Positions 52,357 to 60,650 of a stretch of 64,000 bases of DNA are shown piece after piece. The notes under the pieces were generated by a model that was not told where the DNA came from, ran no database searches, and saw nothing but the letters and a program-made list of their open reading frames with translations. This DNA is from Lysobacter sp. FW306-1B-D06B. Its GTDB lineage: Bacteria; Pseudomonadota; Gammaproteobacteria; Xanthomonadales; Xanthomonadaceae. Location of the stretch: assembly GCF_038446665.1 (NCBI RefSeq), contig NZ_CP151802.1:3906001-3970000 (forward strand). The letters are read 5' to 3'. A program made the position numbers and the translations under genes. The first letter of the stretch is position 1. Each line of letters starts with the position of its first letter.

Positions 52357-53463
52357 ATGACTCCCCGCCTTTCCGTCTCCGTCGCCCTCGCACTGGCGAC
52401 CCTCATCACCGCCTGCTCCACCACCCGCCCGGTCGCGCCGCCGCCCGCCACGGCACAGGTCGCCACGCCCGAACCGCGCACGGTGCTGGAGCGCTACGTC
52501 TCGCCCGAAAGCGCGCAGGACGAGCTCGACTCCCTGGCCACCTGGACCGCCGAGGACGGCGCGACGTGGCTGATCGCCACCGCCAAGTCCACGCACCGTC
52601 TGGTCGTGTTCGACGCCGACAGCGGCCAGCGCCTGCGCGACGTCGGCGGTGAGGGCGCCAAGCCCGGCGAGTTCAATCGCCCCAACGGCATCGCCGTCTA
52701 TGGCGACTACGCATTCGTGGTGGAGCGCGACAACCACCGCGTGCAGGTGTTGTCCCTGCCCGATTTCAAGCCGGTGGGCAGCTTCGGCGACAAACAACTG
52801 CGCAGCCCGTACGGCATCTGGCTGACCGAGACCGAGCCGGGCGAGCTGGAGGTCTACATCACCGACAGCTTCATGTACGGCAAGAAATTCGACGAAGTGC
52901 CGCCGCTGGCGGAACTCGACCAGCGCGTGCGCCGCTTCCGCGTGCAGTTCGACCAGGCCGGGCGCCTGCGCTCGACCTACGCGGGCTCTTTCGGCGACAC
53001 CACGCAGGAAGCGGGGCTGCGCATGGTCGAATCGATCGCGGGCGATCCGGGCAACGACCGGCTGCTGATCGCCGACGAGGATCGCCGCCACGAATCCACG
53101 CTGCGCGAGTACAGCTTCAGCGGCAAGTACACCGGCCGCAGCCTGCCGCAGGACAGCTTCGGTGCCGAAGCCGAGGGCGTCGCGCTATGGAGCTGCGCCG
53201 ACGGCAGCGGCTACTGGATCGCGGTGGACCAGCTCGCACCGCTGACGATCTTCCACCTGTTCGACCGTGCCACGCTGGAACCGCGCGGCAGCTTCGAGGG
53301 CGAGACCACCGCGCACACCGACGGCGTCGCGTTGCACGCGGCTTCGACGAAGACCTTCCCGAGCGGCGCGCTGTTCGCGGTGCACGACGACAAGTCGGTC
53401 ACCGCGTTCGACCTGGCGGAGGTCGCACGCGTTCTGCAGCTTTCGCCCACCTGCGCACCGTGA
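52357..53463 (+). CDS. Beta-propeller lipoprotein (NHL/phytase-like)
   Basis: A 368-residue lipoprotein with lipobox (LITACS) and a six-bladed-propeller-like body. An NHL-type blade is seen in GEGAKPGEFNRPNGIAV, and repeated beta patterns follow (DYAFVVERDNHRVQVL; RLLIADEDRRHES; GYWIAVDQ). A 3-phytase-like fold is an alternative. It contains no enzyme motif I can assert. The start at 52357 (MTPRLSVSV) gives the signal sequence. It lies 5 bp before an M23 peptidase gene and is probably cotranscribed. Confidence 0.72.
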   Translation: MTPRLSVSVALALATLITACSTTRPVAPPPATAQVATPEPRTVLERYVSPESAQDELDSLATWTAEDGATWLIATAKSTHRLVVFDADSGQRLRDVGGEGAKPGEFNRPNGIAVYGDYAFVVERDNHRVQVLSLPDFKPVGSFGDKQLRSPYGIWLTETEPGELEVYITDSFMYGKKFDEVPPLAELDQRVRRFRVQFDQAGRLRSTYAGSFGDTTQEAGLRMVESIAGDPGNDRLLIADEDRRHESTLREYSFSGKYTGRSLPQDSFGAEAEGVALWSCADGSGYWIAVDQLAPLTIFHLFDRATLEPRGSFEGETTAHTDGVALHAASTKTFPSGALFAVHDDKSVTAFDLAEVARVLQLSPTCAP

Positions 53464-53467
53464 TGCG

Positions 53468-54385
53468 ATGAGGCGCGCGTCCCGCCAGGCGGTCTGGATC
53501 ATCGGCGGCGCCGCGCTGCTGATGGCCTTCGGCGCGGGCGCGGCGAAGATCTACCGCTGGACCGACCGCAGCGGCGTCACGCACTACGGCGACCACGTTC
53601 CCAACGCGCCGCCGTCGCAGGTGAGGACGATCCCGGTCGAAGGCGAACCCAGCGCGATCGCGCAGCTGCGCATCGAGAACGACGGCGAGCGTTTCCTCGC
53701 GTTCGCCGACAACCGGCTCTCCGGCCCGGTGCAGGTGCAACTGGATTTCAGCCGCAGCGACAACGTGATCGGCAGCCCGGTGCTGCCCGCGCGGGCGACG
53801 GTGGCGGCCAGAAGCAGCGCGCTGGTGGCGGTGCTCAGTTCGGCCGATCCGGACCGCGGGTTCGATTTCGAGCTGCAGATGGACAGCCTGCCCGGCGACC
53901 CGTCCGCGCGCCCGCGCGACGTCGACTACTTGCTGCCGCTGCAGCAGGCGCAGTTCCGCATCGACCAGGGCTACGGCGGGCATTTCAGCCACCGCGACGA
54001 GCAGAACCGCTATGCGGTGGATTTCGCCGCCGACATCGGCACGCCCGTGCTGGCCGCGCGCGAGGGCGTGGTGATGCAGGTGGAATCGGATTTCGACAAG
54101 GCCGGGCTCAACCTGGAACGCTACGGCGGCCGCGCGAACTTCGTGCGCATCCTCCACGAGGACGGCACGATGACGCTGTACGCGCACCTGAAATCCGAAG
54201 GCGCACTGGTGCGCGTGGGCCAGCGCGTGCGCGCCGGCCAGCAGATCGGCCTGTCGGGCAACACCGGTTTCACCACCGGCCCGCACCTGCATTTCGCCGT
54301 GCAGGTGAACCGCGGGATGAAGCTGGAGTCGATCCCGTTCCGCATGATCGGACCGCAGGGGCCGTTGCGGATATCGGGGGGTTGA
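53468..54385 (+). CDS. M23 (LytM) metallopeptidase with DUF4124
   Basis: A 305-residue exported protein: an N-terminal hydrophobic export or anchor segment, a DUF4124 domain (IYRWTDRSGVTHYGDHVP), and a C-terminal M23 peptidase with zinc-site residues in GGHFSH and YAVDFAAD, and in HLHFAVQ. M23 enzymes cut peptidoglycan cross-bridges, or act as amidase activators when inactive; here the His/Asp/His set looks intact. A role in cell-wall remodelling is likely. It overlaps no gene but starts 5 bp after the propeller lipoprotein stop. A repeat element follows. Confidence 0.88.
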   Translation: MRRASRQAVWIIGGAALLMAFGAGAAKIYRWTDRSGVTHYGDHVPNAPPSQVRTIPVEGEPSAIAQLRIENDGERFLAFADNRLSGPVQVQLDFSRSDNVIGSPVLPARATVAARSSALVAVLSSADPDRGFDFELQMDSLPGDPSARPRDVDYLLPLQQAQFRIDQGYGGHFSHRDEQNRYAVDFAADIGTPVLAAREGVVMQVESDFDKAGLNLERYGGRANFVRILHEDGTMTLYAHLKSEGALVRVGQRVRAGQQIGLSGNTGFTTGPHLHFAVQVNRGMKLESIPFRMIGPQGPLRISGG

Positions 54386-54442
54386 AGGCGGGCGGTGATA
54401 CCGGCGAAGCGACTTGTCGCCTAAGCAGACCACGCACAGAAC

Positions 54443-54765
54443 CGTCATCCGGCGAAGACCGGAATCCAGGCTGTCACGCGCACACACACATCGCGTCATT
54501 CCAGCGAAAGCTGGAATCCGTTTGAATTTGCTCGCAGCCGATCGGAAGCTTGGCTATTGCTCCTTCTTTGGGAGGCGGGCCAAAGCCAAGTCAACATGGA
54601 TCCCAGCTTTCGCTGGGATGACGGTGACAGGGCTCACCGCCGTCGGAGTGCCCGCGCGTTACGGGCCCGGATCCCGGCCTTCACCGAGATGACGGTGACA
54701 GCGTTCACCGCCATCGGAGTGCCCGCACGCTACAGGCCTGGATCCCGACCTTCGACGGGATGACA
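54443..54765. repeat. Composite palindromic element, variant
   Basis: It starts with a degenerate left palindrome CGTCATCCGGCGAAGACCGG and the TTCCAGCGAAAGCTGGAA hairpin, then CCGATCGGAAGCTTGGCTAT, a TCCCAGCTTTCGCTGGGA hairpin, and two GAGTGCCCGC modules, each followed by a right-end palindrome. It shares modules with both 37801-37963 and 48436-48685. The rest of the 394-bp gap shows no gene. Confidence 0.88.
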
Positions 54766-54779
54766 GGACTCTTGGGCGA

Positions 54780-55877
54780 TCAGGCCGCCTGCGCCGCCGC
54801 CGGCTCCACCATGTCGCGCCACTGCGGCAAACGATCGATCACGTTGACGTTGCGCAGATAGCCCTCGTCCACCGGCCTCCCGGCGACCAGCGTCGAGGCC
54901 ACGTGCACCGCGCCGGCGACCCAGAAACCGCTGGCCTTCAGGCGGCCCGGGCGGTGCTGGAACGCCACGCCTTCGACGATCGGCATCGGCAGGCCCCACA
55001 GGCCCAGCAGGTAGGCACCGGCTTCCGCGTAATGCGGGCCGGTCGAACCTTCCGATCCGTCGGACACGCCCGGCAACAGCTTGCCCACTTCCGCCAGCAG
55101 GCCCGCCGTGGCGGCGAGTTCCGCACTCGGCCCGGCCAGCAGGCGACGCGCCAGTCGCGAGGTGCGCAGCGCACGGTCCTGGATCGCCTCGCGCTCCTTG
55201 CCCGCCAGTTGCGTCGGTCCGAACGCTTCGCTCGCCAGCACCAGGCGCAGCAGCGTCTGGTGGCCCAGGCGCGTGACCGCGGCGCGGATGTCGGTGATCT
55301 CGCGACCGCCGGAGAAGTACGCCGAATTGCACAGGCGCAGCACCTTGGCGACGATCGCCGGATCTTGCGAAAGCATCTGCGCAATCGCCGCGTTACTCGC
55401 ATCCGGATCGCGCAGCAGGCGGCTCAGTTCCAGGTACAGGCGCGGCGGCGGCGGCAGCGAGCCGACCCGACCTACGGCCTGCTTCAGTTCCTCGCTGCCC
55501 AGCACCTGGCGCAGCTCGGCCACGCTGTCCACGGCCTCGATCAGCTCGCCCGCGTCGAGCGGGCGCGACAGCAGCCGGTGGGCGCAGTCCAGGCCCTGCA
55601 TCGAGCCGCTGTCCTCTTCCGGGTCCAGCAGCAGGATGCGCACCGCCTGCGGATGCAGCGCGGCGACCTGGCTCAGCAGCACCGGGCCCGGCACGGCGCC
55701 CAGGCGCAATCCGCACAGGAACACGTCGATCGGCTCGCCCGACGACAGCGCGGCGTCCGGTTCGGCCAGCCACTGCACGTCCCAGCCCAGATCGAAATAG
55801 CTCAGCGATTCCTCGAATTCGCCGGCGCGGCCGGCGTCCTCACCCACGATCACGATGCGCACTGCAACCCCCGGCAT
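54780..55877 (-). CDS. Pseudo-receiver/HDOD domain regulator
   Basis: A 365-residue cytoplasmic protein. The first 120 residues resemble a receiver (IVIVGEDAG, then DVFLCGLRLG and LLSRPLD), but the phosphoacceptor Asp is replaced (Gly at the aligned place in CGLRLG) and the conserved Lys by Arg, so phosphorylation is unlikely. The second part is an HDOD domain (LPPPPRLYLELSRLLRD, LSQDPAIVAKVLRLCNSAYF, RLGHQTLLRLVL), common in regulators tied to cyclic-di-GMP or chemosensory output. It stands alone, divergent from prfC with about 300 bp between. Confidence 0.87.
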   Translation of the reverse strand: MPGVAVRIVIVGEDAGRAGEFEESLSYFDLGWDVQWLAEPDAALSSGEPIDVFLCGLRLGAVPGPVLLSQVAALHPQAVRILLLDPEEDSGSMQGLDCAHRLLSRPLDAGELIEAVDSVAELRQVLGSEELKQAVGRVGSLPPPPRLYLELSRLLRDPDASNAAIAQMLSQDPAIVAKVLRLCNSAYFSGGREITDIRAAVTRLGHQTLLRLVLASEAFGPTQLAGKEREAIQDRALRTSRLARRLLAGPSAELAATAGLLAEVGKLLPGVSDGSEGSTGPHYAEAGAYLLGLWGLPMPIVEGVAFQHRPGRLKASGFWVAGAVHVASTLVAGRPVDEGYLRNVNVIDRLPQWRDMVEPAAAQAA

Positions 55878-56178
55878 TACGGATATCCAAGACGGGTAGC
55901 GGCGCAGTGGGGCCGAGCTTTAGGGTCGGCTGAATGGGCAAATACGGAAATGAGAGGTAGCGCACACTTTGCCCGCCCCGCCCCTGGCGAACCCGGAGAC
56001 CCGCAGGACGGCATGAAGGCGGTACCGCCACCGTCCGGCTCCCGAGCCGGTGCGGCTTAGTCCCCCGGCCTTGCCCTCCACGCCGGGCAAGGGAACCGCC
56101 GCCAGCCCGTATACTTCCCGCCCTTCCCGACTTCCGATGCGCGGACCGCCGTCCGGCCCGTCCGCGCCCGCCGTTTCC

Positions 56179-57783
56179 ATGTCCGACGTTTCCCTCGAAG
56201 CCGCCCGCCGCCGCACGTTCGCGATCATTTCGCACCCCGACGCGGGCAAGACCACGCTCACCGAAAAGCTGCTGCTGTTCGGCGGTGCGATCCAGATGGC
56301 CGGCTCGGTCAAGGGCCGCAAGGCCGCGCGCCATGCGACGTCCGACTGGATGGCGCTGGAAAAGGAGCGCGGCATCTCGGTGACCAGCTCGGTGATGCAG
56401 TTCCCCTACGAGGGGCGCATCGTCAACCTCCTCGACACGCCCGGCCACGCCGACTTCGGCGAGGACACCTACCGCGTGCTCACCGCGGTGGACTCCGCGC
56501 TCATGGTCATCGACGTGGCCAAGGGCGTGGAAGAACGCACGATCAAGCTGATGGAGGTGTGCCGCCTGCGCGACACGCCGATCATGACCTTCATCAACAA
56601 GCTCGATCGCGAGGGCAAGAACCCGATCGACCTGCTCGACGAGGTGGAGAGCGTGCTGGGCATCCAGTGCGCGCCGATCACCTGGCCGATCGGCATGGGC
56701 CAGCGCCTGAAGGGCGTGGTCCACCTGGTCACCGGCGAGGTGCACCTGTACGAACAAGGCCGCAACTTCACGCGCCAGGACTCGACCATCTTCGCGTCCA
56801 TCGACGACCCGGCGCTTGAAGCGCGCATCGGCGCGCAGATGCTGCAGGAGCTGCGCGAAGAACTGGAGCTGGTGGAAGGCGCCTCGCACCCGTTCGATGT
56901 CGCCAAATACCTGTCGGGCGAGCAGACGCCGGTGTTCTTCGGTTCGGCCGTGAACAATTTCGGCGTGCAGCTGCTGCTGGACTTCTTCGTCGAGCACGCA
57001 CCCTCGCCGCGCCCGCGCGCGACCACCTCGCGCGAAGTGGCGTCGTACGAGCCCAAGCTCACCGGCTTCGTCTTCAAGATCCAGGCCAACATGGACCCGC
57101 AGCATCGCGACCGCGTGGCGTTCATGCGCGTGTGCTCGGGCCAGTTCAGCGCCGGCATGAAGGCCTTCCACGTGCGCAGCGGCAAGGAAGTGAAGCTCGC
57201 CAACGCGCTGACCTTCATGGCGAGCGACCGCGAGATCGCCGAGAGCGCGTGGCCGGGCGATGTCATCGGCATCCACAACCACGGCACGATCTCCATCGGC
57301 GACAGCTTCACCGAGGGCGAGGCGCTGAGCTTCACCGGCATTCCGAACTTCGCACCGGAGCTCTTCCGCCGTGCGCGCCTGCGCGATCCCCTCAAGCTGA
57401 AGCAGTTGCAGAAGGGCCTGGCGCAGTTGTCGGAGGAAGGCGCCACGCAGTTCTTCCGTCCGCTGATGAGCAACGACCTGATCCTGGGTGCGGTGGGCGT
57501 GCTGCAGTTCGACGTGGTCGCCTACCGACTGAAGGACGAGTACGGCGTGGACGCGAGCTTCGAGCAGGTCAGCGTCGCCACGGCGCGCTGGATCCGCTGC
57601 GACAACGAGAAGAAGCTCGAAGAGTTCCGCGACAAGAACGCGATGAACCTCGCGGTCGACGCCGCCGGTGAGCTGGTCTACCTCGCGCCGACCCGCGTGA
57701 ACCTGCAGCTGGCGCAGGAGCGCGCCCCGGACGTGAAGTTCCTCGCCACGCGCGAGCACGCGCACGCGGCGGCGTTCGACTGA
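56179..57783 (+). CDS. prfC: Peptide chain release factor 3
   Basis: RF3 is a translational GTPase that recycles RF1 and RF2 from the ribosome. The 534-residue protein has G1 SHPDAGKTT, the [17 protein letters not shown] switch region, DTPGHADF (G3) and NKLDREG (G4), then EF-Tu-like domain II and the RF3-specific C-terminal domain. The start [11 protein letters not shown] at 56179 is set by alignment to the usual N-terminus; the upstream open frame is Pro/Ser-rich. The 300-bp gap upstream contains a TTGCCC/GGGCAA hairpin (about 56071-56092) and a TATACT -10-like box (56110-56115) but no gene. The stop overlaps the next ATG by one base. Confidence 0.96.
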   Translation: MSDVSLEAARRRTFAIISHPDAGKTTLTEKLLLFGGAIQMAGSVKGRKAARHATSDWMALEKERGISVTSSVMQFPYEGRIVNLLDTPGHADFGEDTYRVLTAVDSALMVIDVAKGVEERTIKLMEVCRLRDTPIMTFINKLDREGKNPIDLLDEVESVLGIQCAPITWPIGMGQRLKGVVHLVTGEVHLYEQGRNFTRQDSTIFASIDDPALEARIGAQMLQELREELELVEGASHPFDVAKYLSGEQTPVFFGSAVNNFGVQLLLDFFVEHAPSPRPRATTSREVASYEPKLTGFVFKIQANMDPQHRDRVAFMRVCSGQFSAGMKAFHVRSGKEVKLANALTFMASDREIAESAWPGDVIGIHNHGTISIGDSFTEGEALSFTGIPNFAPELFRRARLRDPLKLKQLQKGLAQLSEEGATQFFRPLMSNDLILGAVGVLQFDVVAYRLKDEYGVDASFEQVSVATARWIRCDNEKKLEEFRDKNAMNLAVDAAGELVYLAPTRVNLQLAQERAPDVKFLATREHAHAAAFD

Positions 57784-58052
57784 TGCCCGCATGGCTGGTG
57801 TGGTGGCTGGTGCTCAACCTCGCCACCGTGCTGGTGTACGGCTATGACAAGGCGATCGCCGGCGGCAAGCGCCGGCGTGTTCCGGAACGCTGGCTGCTCG
57901 CGCTGGCGCTGCTCGGCGGCTCGCCGGGCGCGTTGTTCGCGATGGGGCTGTTCCGGCACAAGACGGCCAAGCCGTCGTTCCGACGGGCGATGATGCTGAT
58001 CGTCACGGCGCAGGTGGTGGTGATGCTGGTGCTGTTCACGCGCAATCCGTAG
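57783..58052 (+). CDS. DUF1294 small membrane protein
   Basis: An 89-residue protein of the DUF1294 family with about three hydrophobic helices (LVWWLVLNLATVLVYGYDK, LLALALLGGSPGALFAMGL and a C-terminal VTAQVVVMLVLF) and the family GYDK and GGSPGAL motifs plus RHKTAKPSF. The function is unknown; related domains occur fused to cold-shock domains. It is coupled to prfC by TGATG, so the two are translated together. A composite repeat follows. Confidence 0.85.
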   Translation: MPAWLVWWLVLNLATVLVYGYDKAIAGGKRRRVPERWLLALALLGGSPGALFAMGLFRHKTAKPSFRRAMMLIVTAQVVVMLVLFTRNP

Positions 58053-58070
58053 ATCGCAGATCAGTAACTC

Positions 58071-58332
58071 CGTCATCCCGGCGTAGGCCGGGACCCAGGC
58101 TGCACGTCCTCCGACACATCACGTCATTCCAGCGAAAGCTGGAATCCATTTTTCTGCAGTTGCTCACGAGGCAACGGGGCAAGCGCGGAAAGTCCCTGGA
58201 GAGTGCCGCCCTACGGCGACCCCAAAGACCCCGCTTTCGCGGGAATGACGTGAGATGGATTGCCCGATGGGAAGTGCCCGCGCGCTGCGCCATGCGCAAC
58301 GAGCCTGGGTCCCGGCCTACACCGGGATGACG
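58071..58332. repeat. Composite palindromic element with co-varying ends
   Basis: The left end (58071-58101) and right end (58302-58332) are inverse to each other with one mismatch. Both carry the same variants against the copy at 48436: GTAGG/CCTAC for GAAGG/CCTTC and GGGACC/GGTCCC for GGGATC/GATCCC. The module order between them is the same. No gene is inside; it fills the gap between the DUF1294 and hydroxylase genes. Confidence 0.9.
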
Positions 58333-58397
58333 GGTTGAGAGAGTCGTCCATCTTTGCGAGGACCGACCACGGCCAGTCCGGCCCCGCACTCGCCCGA

Positions 58398-59030
58398 TCA
58401 CTTCCGCGCCGGCAACTTCCCCACCCACGGCGGCGTCGGCTGATCGGCGTCGAAGTACTCGAAGATCAGGTGGATGCGATCGGCGTCGCCGTTGTTTTCC
58501 ACCGCGTGCACGGCCATGTTGCTGACCTCCACCGCTTCGCCTTCGATGAAGTGATAGCCGGTGCCGTCGATGAAGAACACCACCTTCTCGTTGGTGAGCA
58601 GCGGCACATGGATCTTGTGCGGCCACTTCGCCGCGGGATTCGCATCCCGGTGCGGCTTGATCACGCCTCCCGGCGCCATGCGCGCGAGCATCACGCGCGG
58701 GAATTCGCCGCGCGCATAACCGTAAGGCGCGACGGCCTGCGCCAACACCGGTTCGAGCAATTCGCGCCATGACGCCCACAGCGGGCGCTCGTAATGCTTG
58801 CGCCAATCCTGGAAATCGCTGACGAAGCGGAACACGATGTGGCGCGTACGGTCCAGCGCTTCGAAACGGTTGGGCTTGTCGGCGTTCTCCGCGTCCCAGG
58901 TCGCTTCGGGAATGGCGAGCACCGCCTCGCGCAGACGCGCGATGTCGACATGGCCGAGCCGGCGCACCGAAGTGGTCTTGCGCGGGTTCGGCTGGACGTC
59001 GGCAGACGAAAAGGCGGCGGTGGCGGTCAT
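58398..59030 (-). CDS. Aspartyl/asparaginyl beta-hydroxylase family oxygenase
   Basis: A 210-residue 2-oxoglutarate/Fe(II)-type oxygenase of the Asp/Asn beta-hydroxylase family. The double-stranded beta-helix core shows RMAPGGVIKPHRD (first Fe-binding His in PHRD, typical of the family), IHVPLLTN, the second His in NMAVHAVENNGDADRIHLIF and a distal Arg for 2-oxoglutarate in DADRIH. The substrate is likely a peptide or amino-acid side chain, but unknown. The start lies 2 bp after the sulfotransferase stop, so the two genes are one operon. Confidence 0.87.
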   Translation of the reverse strand: MTATAAFSSADVQPNPRKTTSVRRLGHVDIARLREAVLAIPEATWDAENADKPNRFEALDRTRHIVFRFVSDFQDWRKHYERPLWASWRELLEPVLAQAVAPYGYARGEFPRVMLARMAPGGVIKPHRDANPAAKWPHKIHVPLLTNEKVVFFIDGTGYHFIEGEAVEVSNMAVHAVENNGDADRIHLIFEYFDADQPTPPWVGKLPARK

Positions 59031-59032
59031 GG

Positions 59033-59656
59033 TCAGAACTCGTATCCGAACAGTTCCAGGTCGCGCCGGTAGAGCTCGGCGACGCCGTCGATCAGCGCCT
59101 GGTCATAGTAGTCCCGGTAACCGCCGCGGCGCGAACTGTTGACCTGCCCCAGCGTCGCGGACGGCAGGCCCAGCCGCTCGCAGATCGCGTCGTAGGACGC
59201 CTGCATGTCTTCCACGCGCCCGACGTGATCGGCCAGCATCGTGCCATCCTCGTCGGTGACGAACGTGTGCTGCGGCTGGAACAGGATGTGCTGCATCGGA
59301 CGCGCCTGGAACAGGATGTAACGCATCACCTGCTGCGGGTTCTTCAGGAACGCCCCGTCGGCGCGCGTCATGAACGCGCAGTAGGAGACGAAGCGGTCGA
59401 AGGGATTGCGCACGAACGCGAACTTGAAATACGAGGCGAAGGGTTCCTCGCCGAGGAACGGGCGTATCTGGGCCAGCGTGATGTGGCCGTGCTTGATGGC
59501 TGCCAGCTCCTCGAACGGAAACCGCTTGTTCACGAACAGGCCGACCTGCTCCAGGTCCTCCTCGCTGAGGTGTTCGCGCAATGCCTGGCGCACCGAATGC
59601 GTGCCGGTCTTGGGAATGGCGGCGAAGACGAAGCGGTGCTGGTGCGAAATGATCAT
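59033..59656 (-). CDS. Sulfotransferase family protein
   Basis: A 207-residue PAPS-dependent sulfotransferase-like protein. The 5'-phosphosulfate loop is FAAIPKTGTHS and the 3'-phosphate motif is VRNPFDRFVSYC, in the usual order; RRGGYRDYYD near the C-terminus is the typical closing motif. Family members sulfate carbohydrates or small molecules; the acceptor is unknown. The start MIISHQHRFVF at 59656 is set by the beta strand before the P-loop-like motif. It heads a two-gene operon with the beta-hydroxylase gene. Confidence 0.85.
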   Translation of the reverse strand: MIISHQHRFVFAAIPKTGTHSVRQALREHLSEEDLEQVGLFVNKRFPFEELAAIKHGHITLAQIRPFLGEEPFASYFKFAFVRNPFDRFVSYCAFMTRADGAFLKNPQQVMRYILFQARPMQHILFQPQHTFVTDEDGTMLADHVGRVEDMQASYDAICERLGLPSATLGQVNSSRRGGYRDYYDQALIDGVAELYRRDLELFGYEF

Positions 59657-59808
59657 CGGGGCCGGGTTCGGGATGGGGCGGACGGGCAAGGCAGTGCCCG
59701 CATCATAGAGGCTGGCGGGCGCGTCCTGAGGCCGGCGTCACAGCCTCGCCTTTGTCTCGGCCAGCGATCCCGAGCATTTGCTCCAGCGTGCGCTAGGATG
59801 CTCGCACC

Positions 59809-60510
59809 ATGCCCCCCGCCCGATCCGTCCACGACGGTTCCGCGTCCGTTGCGCCGCACGACCTGCATTCGGTGCGCGAGGAATTCGTCAATGCCCTGAC
59901 CCACGGCCTGGGCGCGACCGCCGCGCTCGCCGGTGGTGCCGTCCTCATTACATTGGCCGCCCTGTACGGCGATGGCTGGCAACTGGCGGGGGCGATCGTC
60001 TTCGGCATCTGCCTGCTCCTGCTCTACCTCGCCTCCACGCTCTACCACGCGATCCAGCACCCGGTCGCCAAGGCGCGGCTGAAGGTCTTCGATCACTGCG
60101 CGATCTATCTGCTGATCGCCGGCACCTACACTCCCTTCACGCTGATCGGCCTGCGCGGGCCGTGGGGCTGGGGGCTGTTCGCGGCGATCTGGACGCTGGC
60201 CCTGGCCGGAGTGGTGTTCAAGCTGTTCTTCACGGGTCGTTTCAAGCTGCTTTCCACCGGCATCTACATCGCGATGGGCTGGCTGGTGATCGTGGCGATC
60301 AAGCCGCTGCTGGGGGCGCTGGACGGCTGGACCATCGGATGGCTGTTCGGCGGCGGCGTGTTCTACACGCTGGGCACGGTGTTCTATCACCGGCCATCGC
60401 TGCCCTATTCGCACGCGATCTGGCACCTGTTCGTGGTGGCCGGCAGCGTGTGCCATTACGTCGCCGTGATGGCGCAGGTGGTCACGCCGGGCAGCATCCT
60501 GCCGAGCTGA
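59809..60510 (+). CDS. HlyIII/PAQR family membrane protein
   Basis: A 233-residue protein with seven transmembrane helices and PAQR/hemolysin III motifs: EEFVNALTHGLG at the start, STLYHA with a metal-site His, FDHCAIYLLIAGTYTPFTL, and HAIWHLFVVAGSVCHY at the end with the last His residues. Family members are putative metal-dependent membrane hydrolases; hemolytic activity is not general. It stands alone, divergent from the sulfotransferase gene, with a TAGGAT -10-like sequence upstream. Confidence 0.9.
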   Translation: MPPARSVHDGSASVAPHDLHSVREEFVNALTHGLGATAALAGGAVLITLAALYGDGWQLAGAIVFGICLLLLYLASTLYHAIQHPVAKARLKVFDHCAIYLLIAGTYTPFTLIGLRGPWGWGLFAAIWTLALAGVVFKLFFTGRFKLLSTGIYIAMGWLVIVAIKPLLGALDGWTIGWLFGGGVFYTLGTVFYHRPSLPYSHAIWHLFVVAGSVCHYVAVMAQVVTPGSILPS

Positions 60511-60650
60511 ACTGCGCACAACGCGTTCACTTTCGCTTGACCGCGCGCCGCCGATGGTGGGGCGGTATCCAGGCGGATCTGCGGTGAACGCTTTGCTATC
60601 TCCTTTCATGACAACGGCACGCGCGCACTGCGTCGCGTGCAGATGACGGC

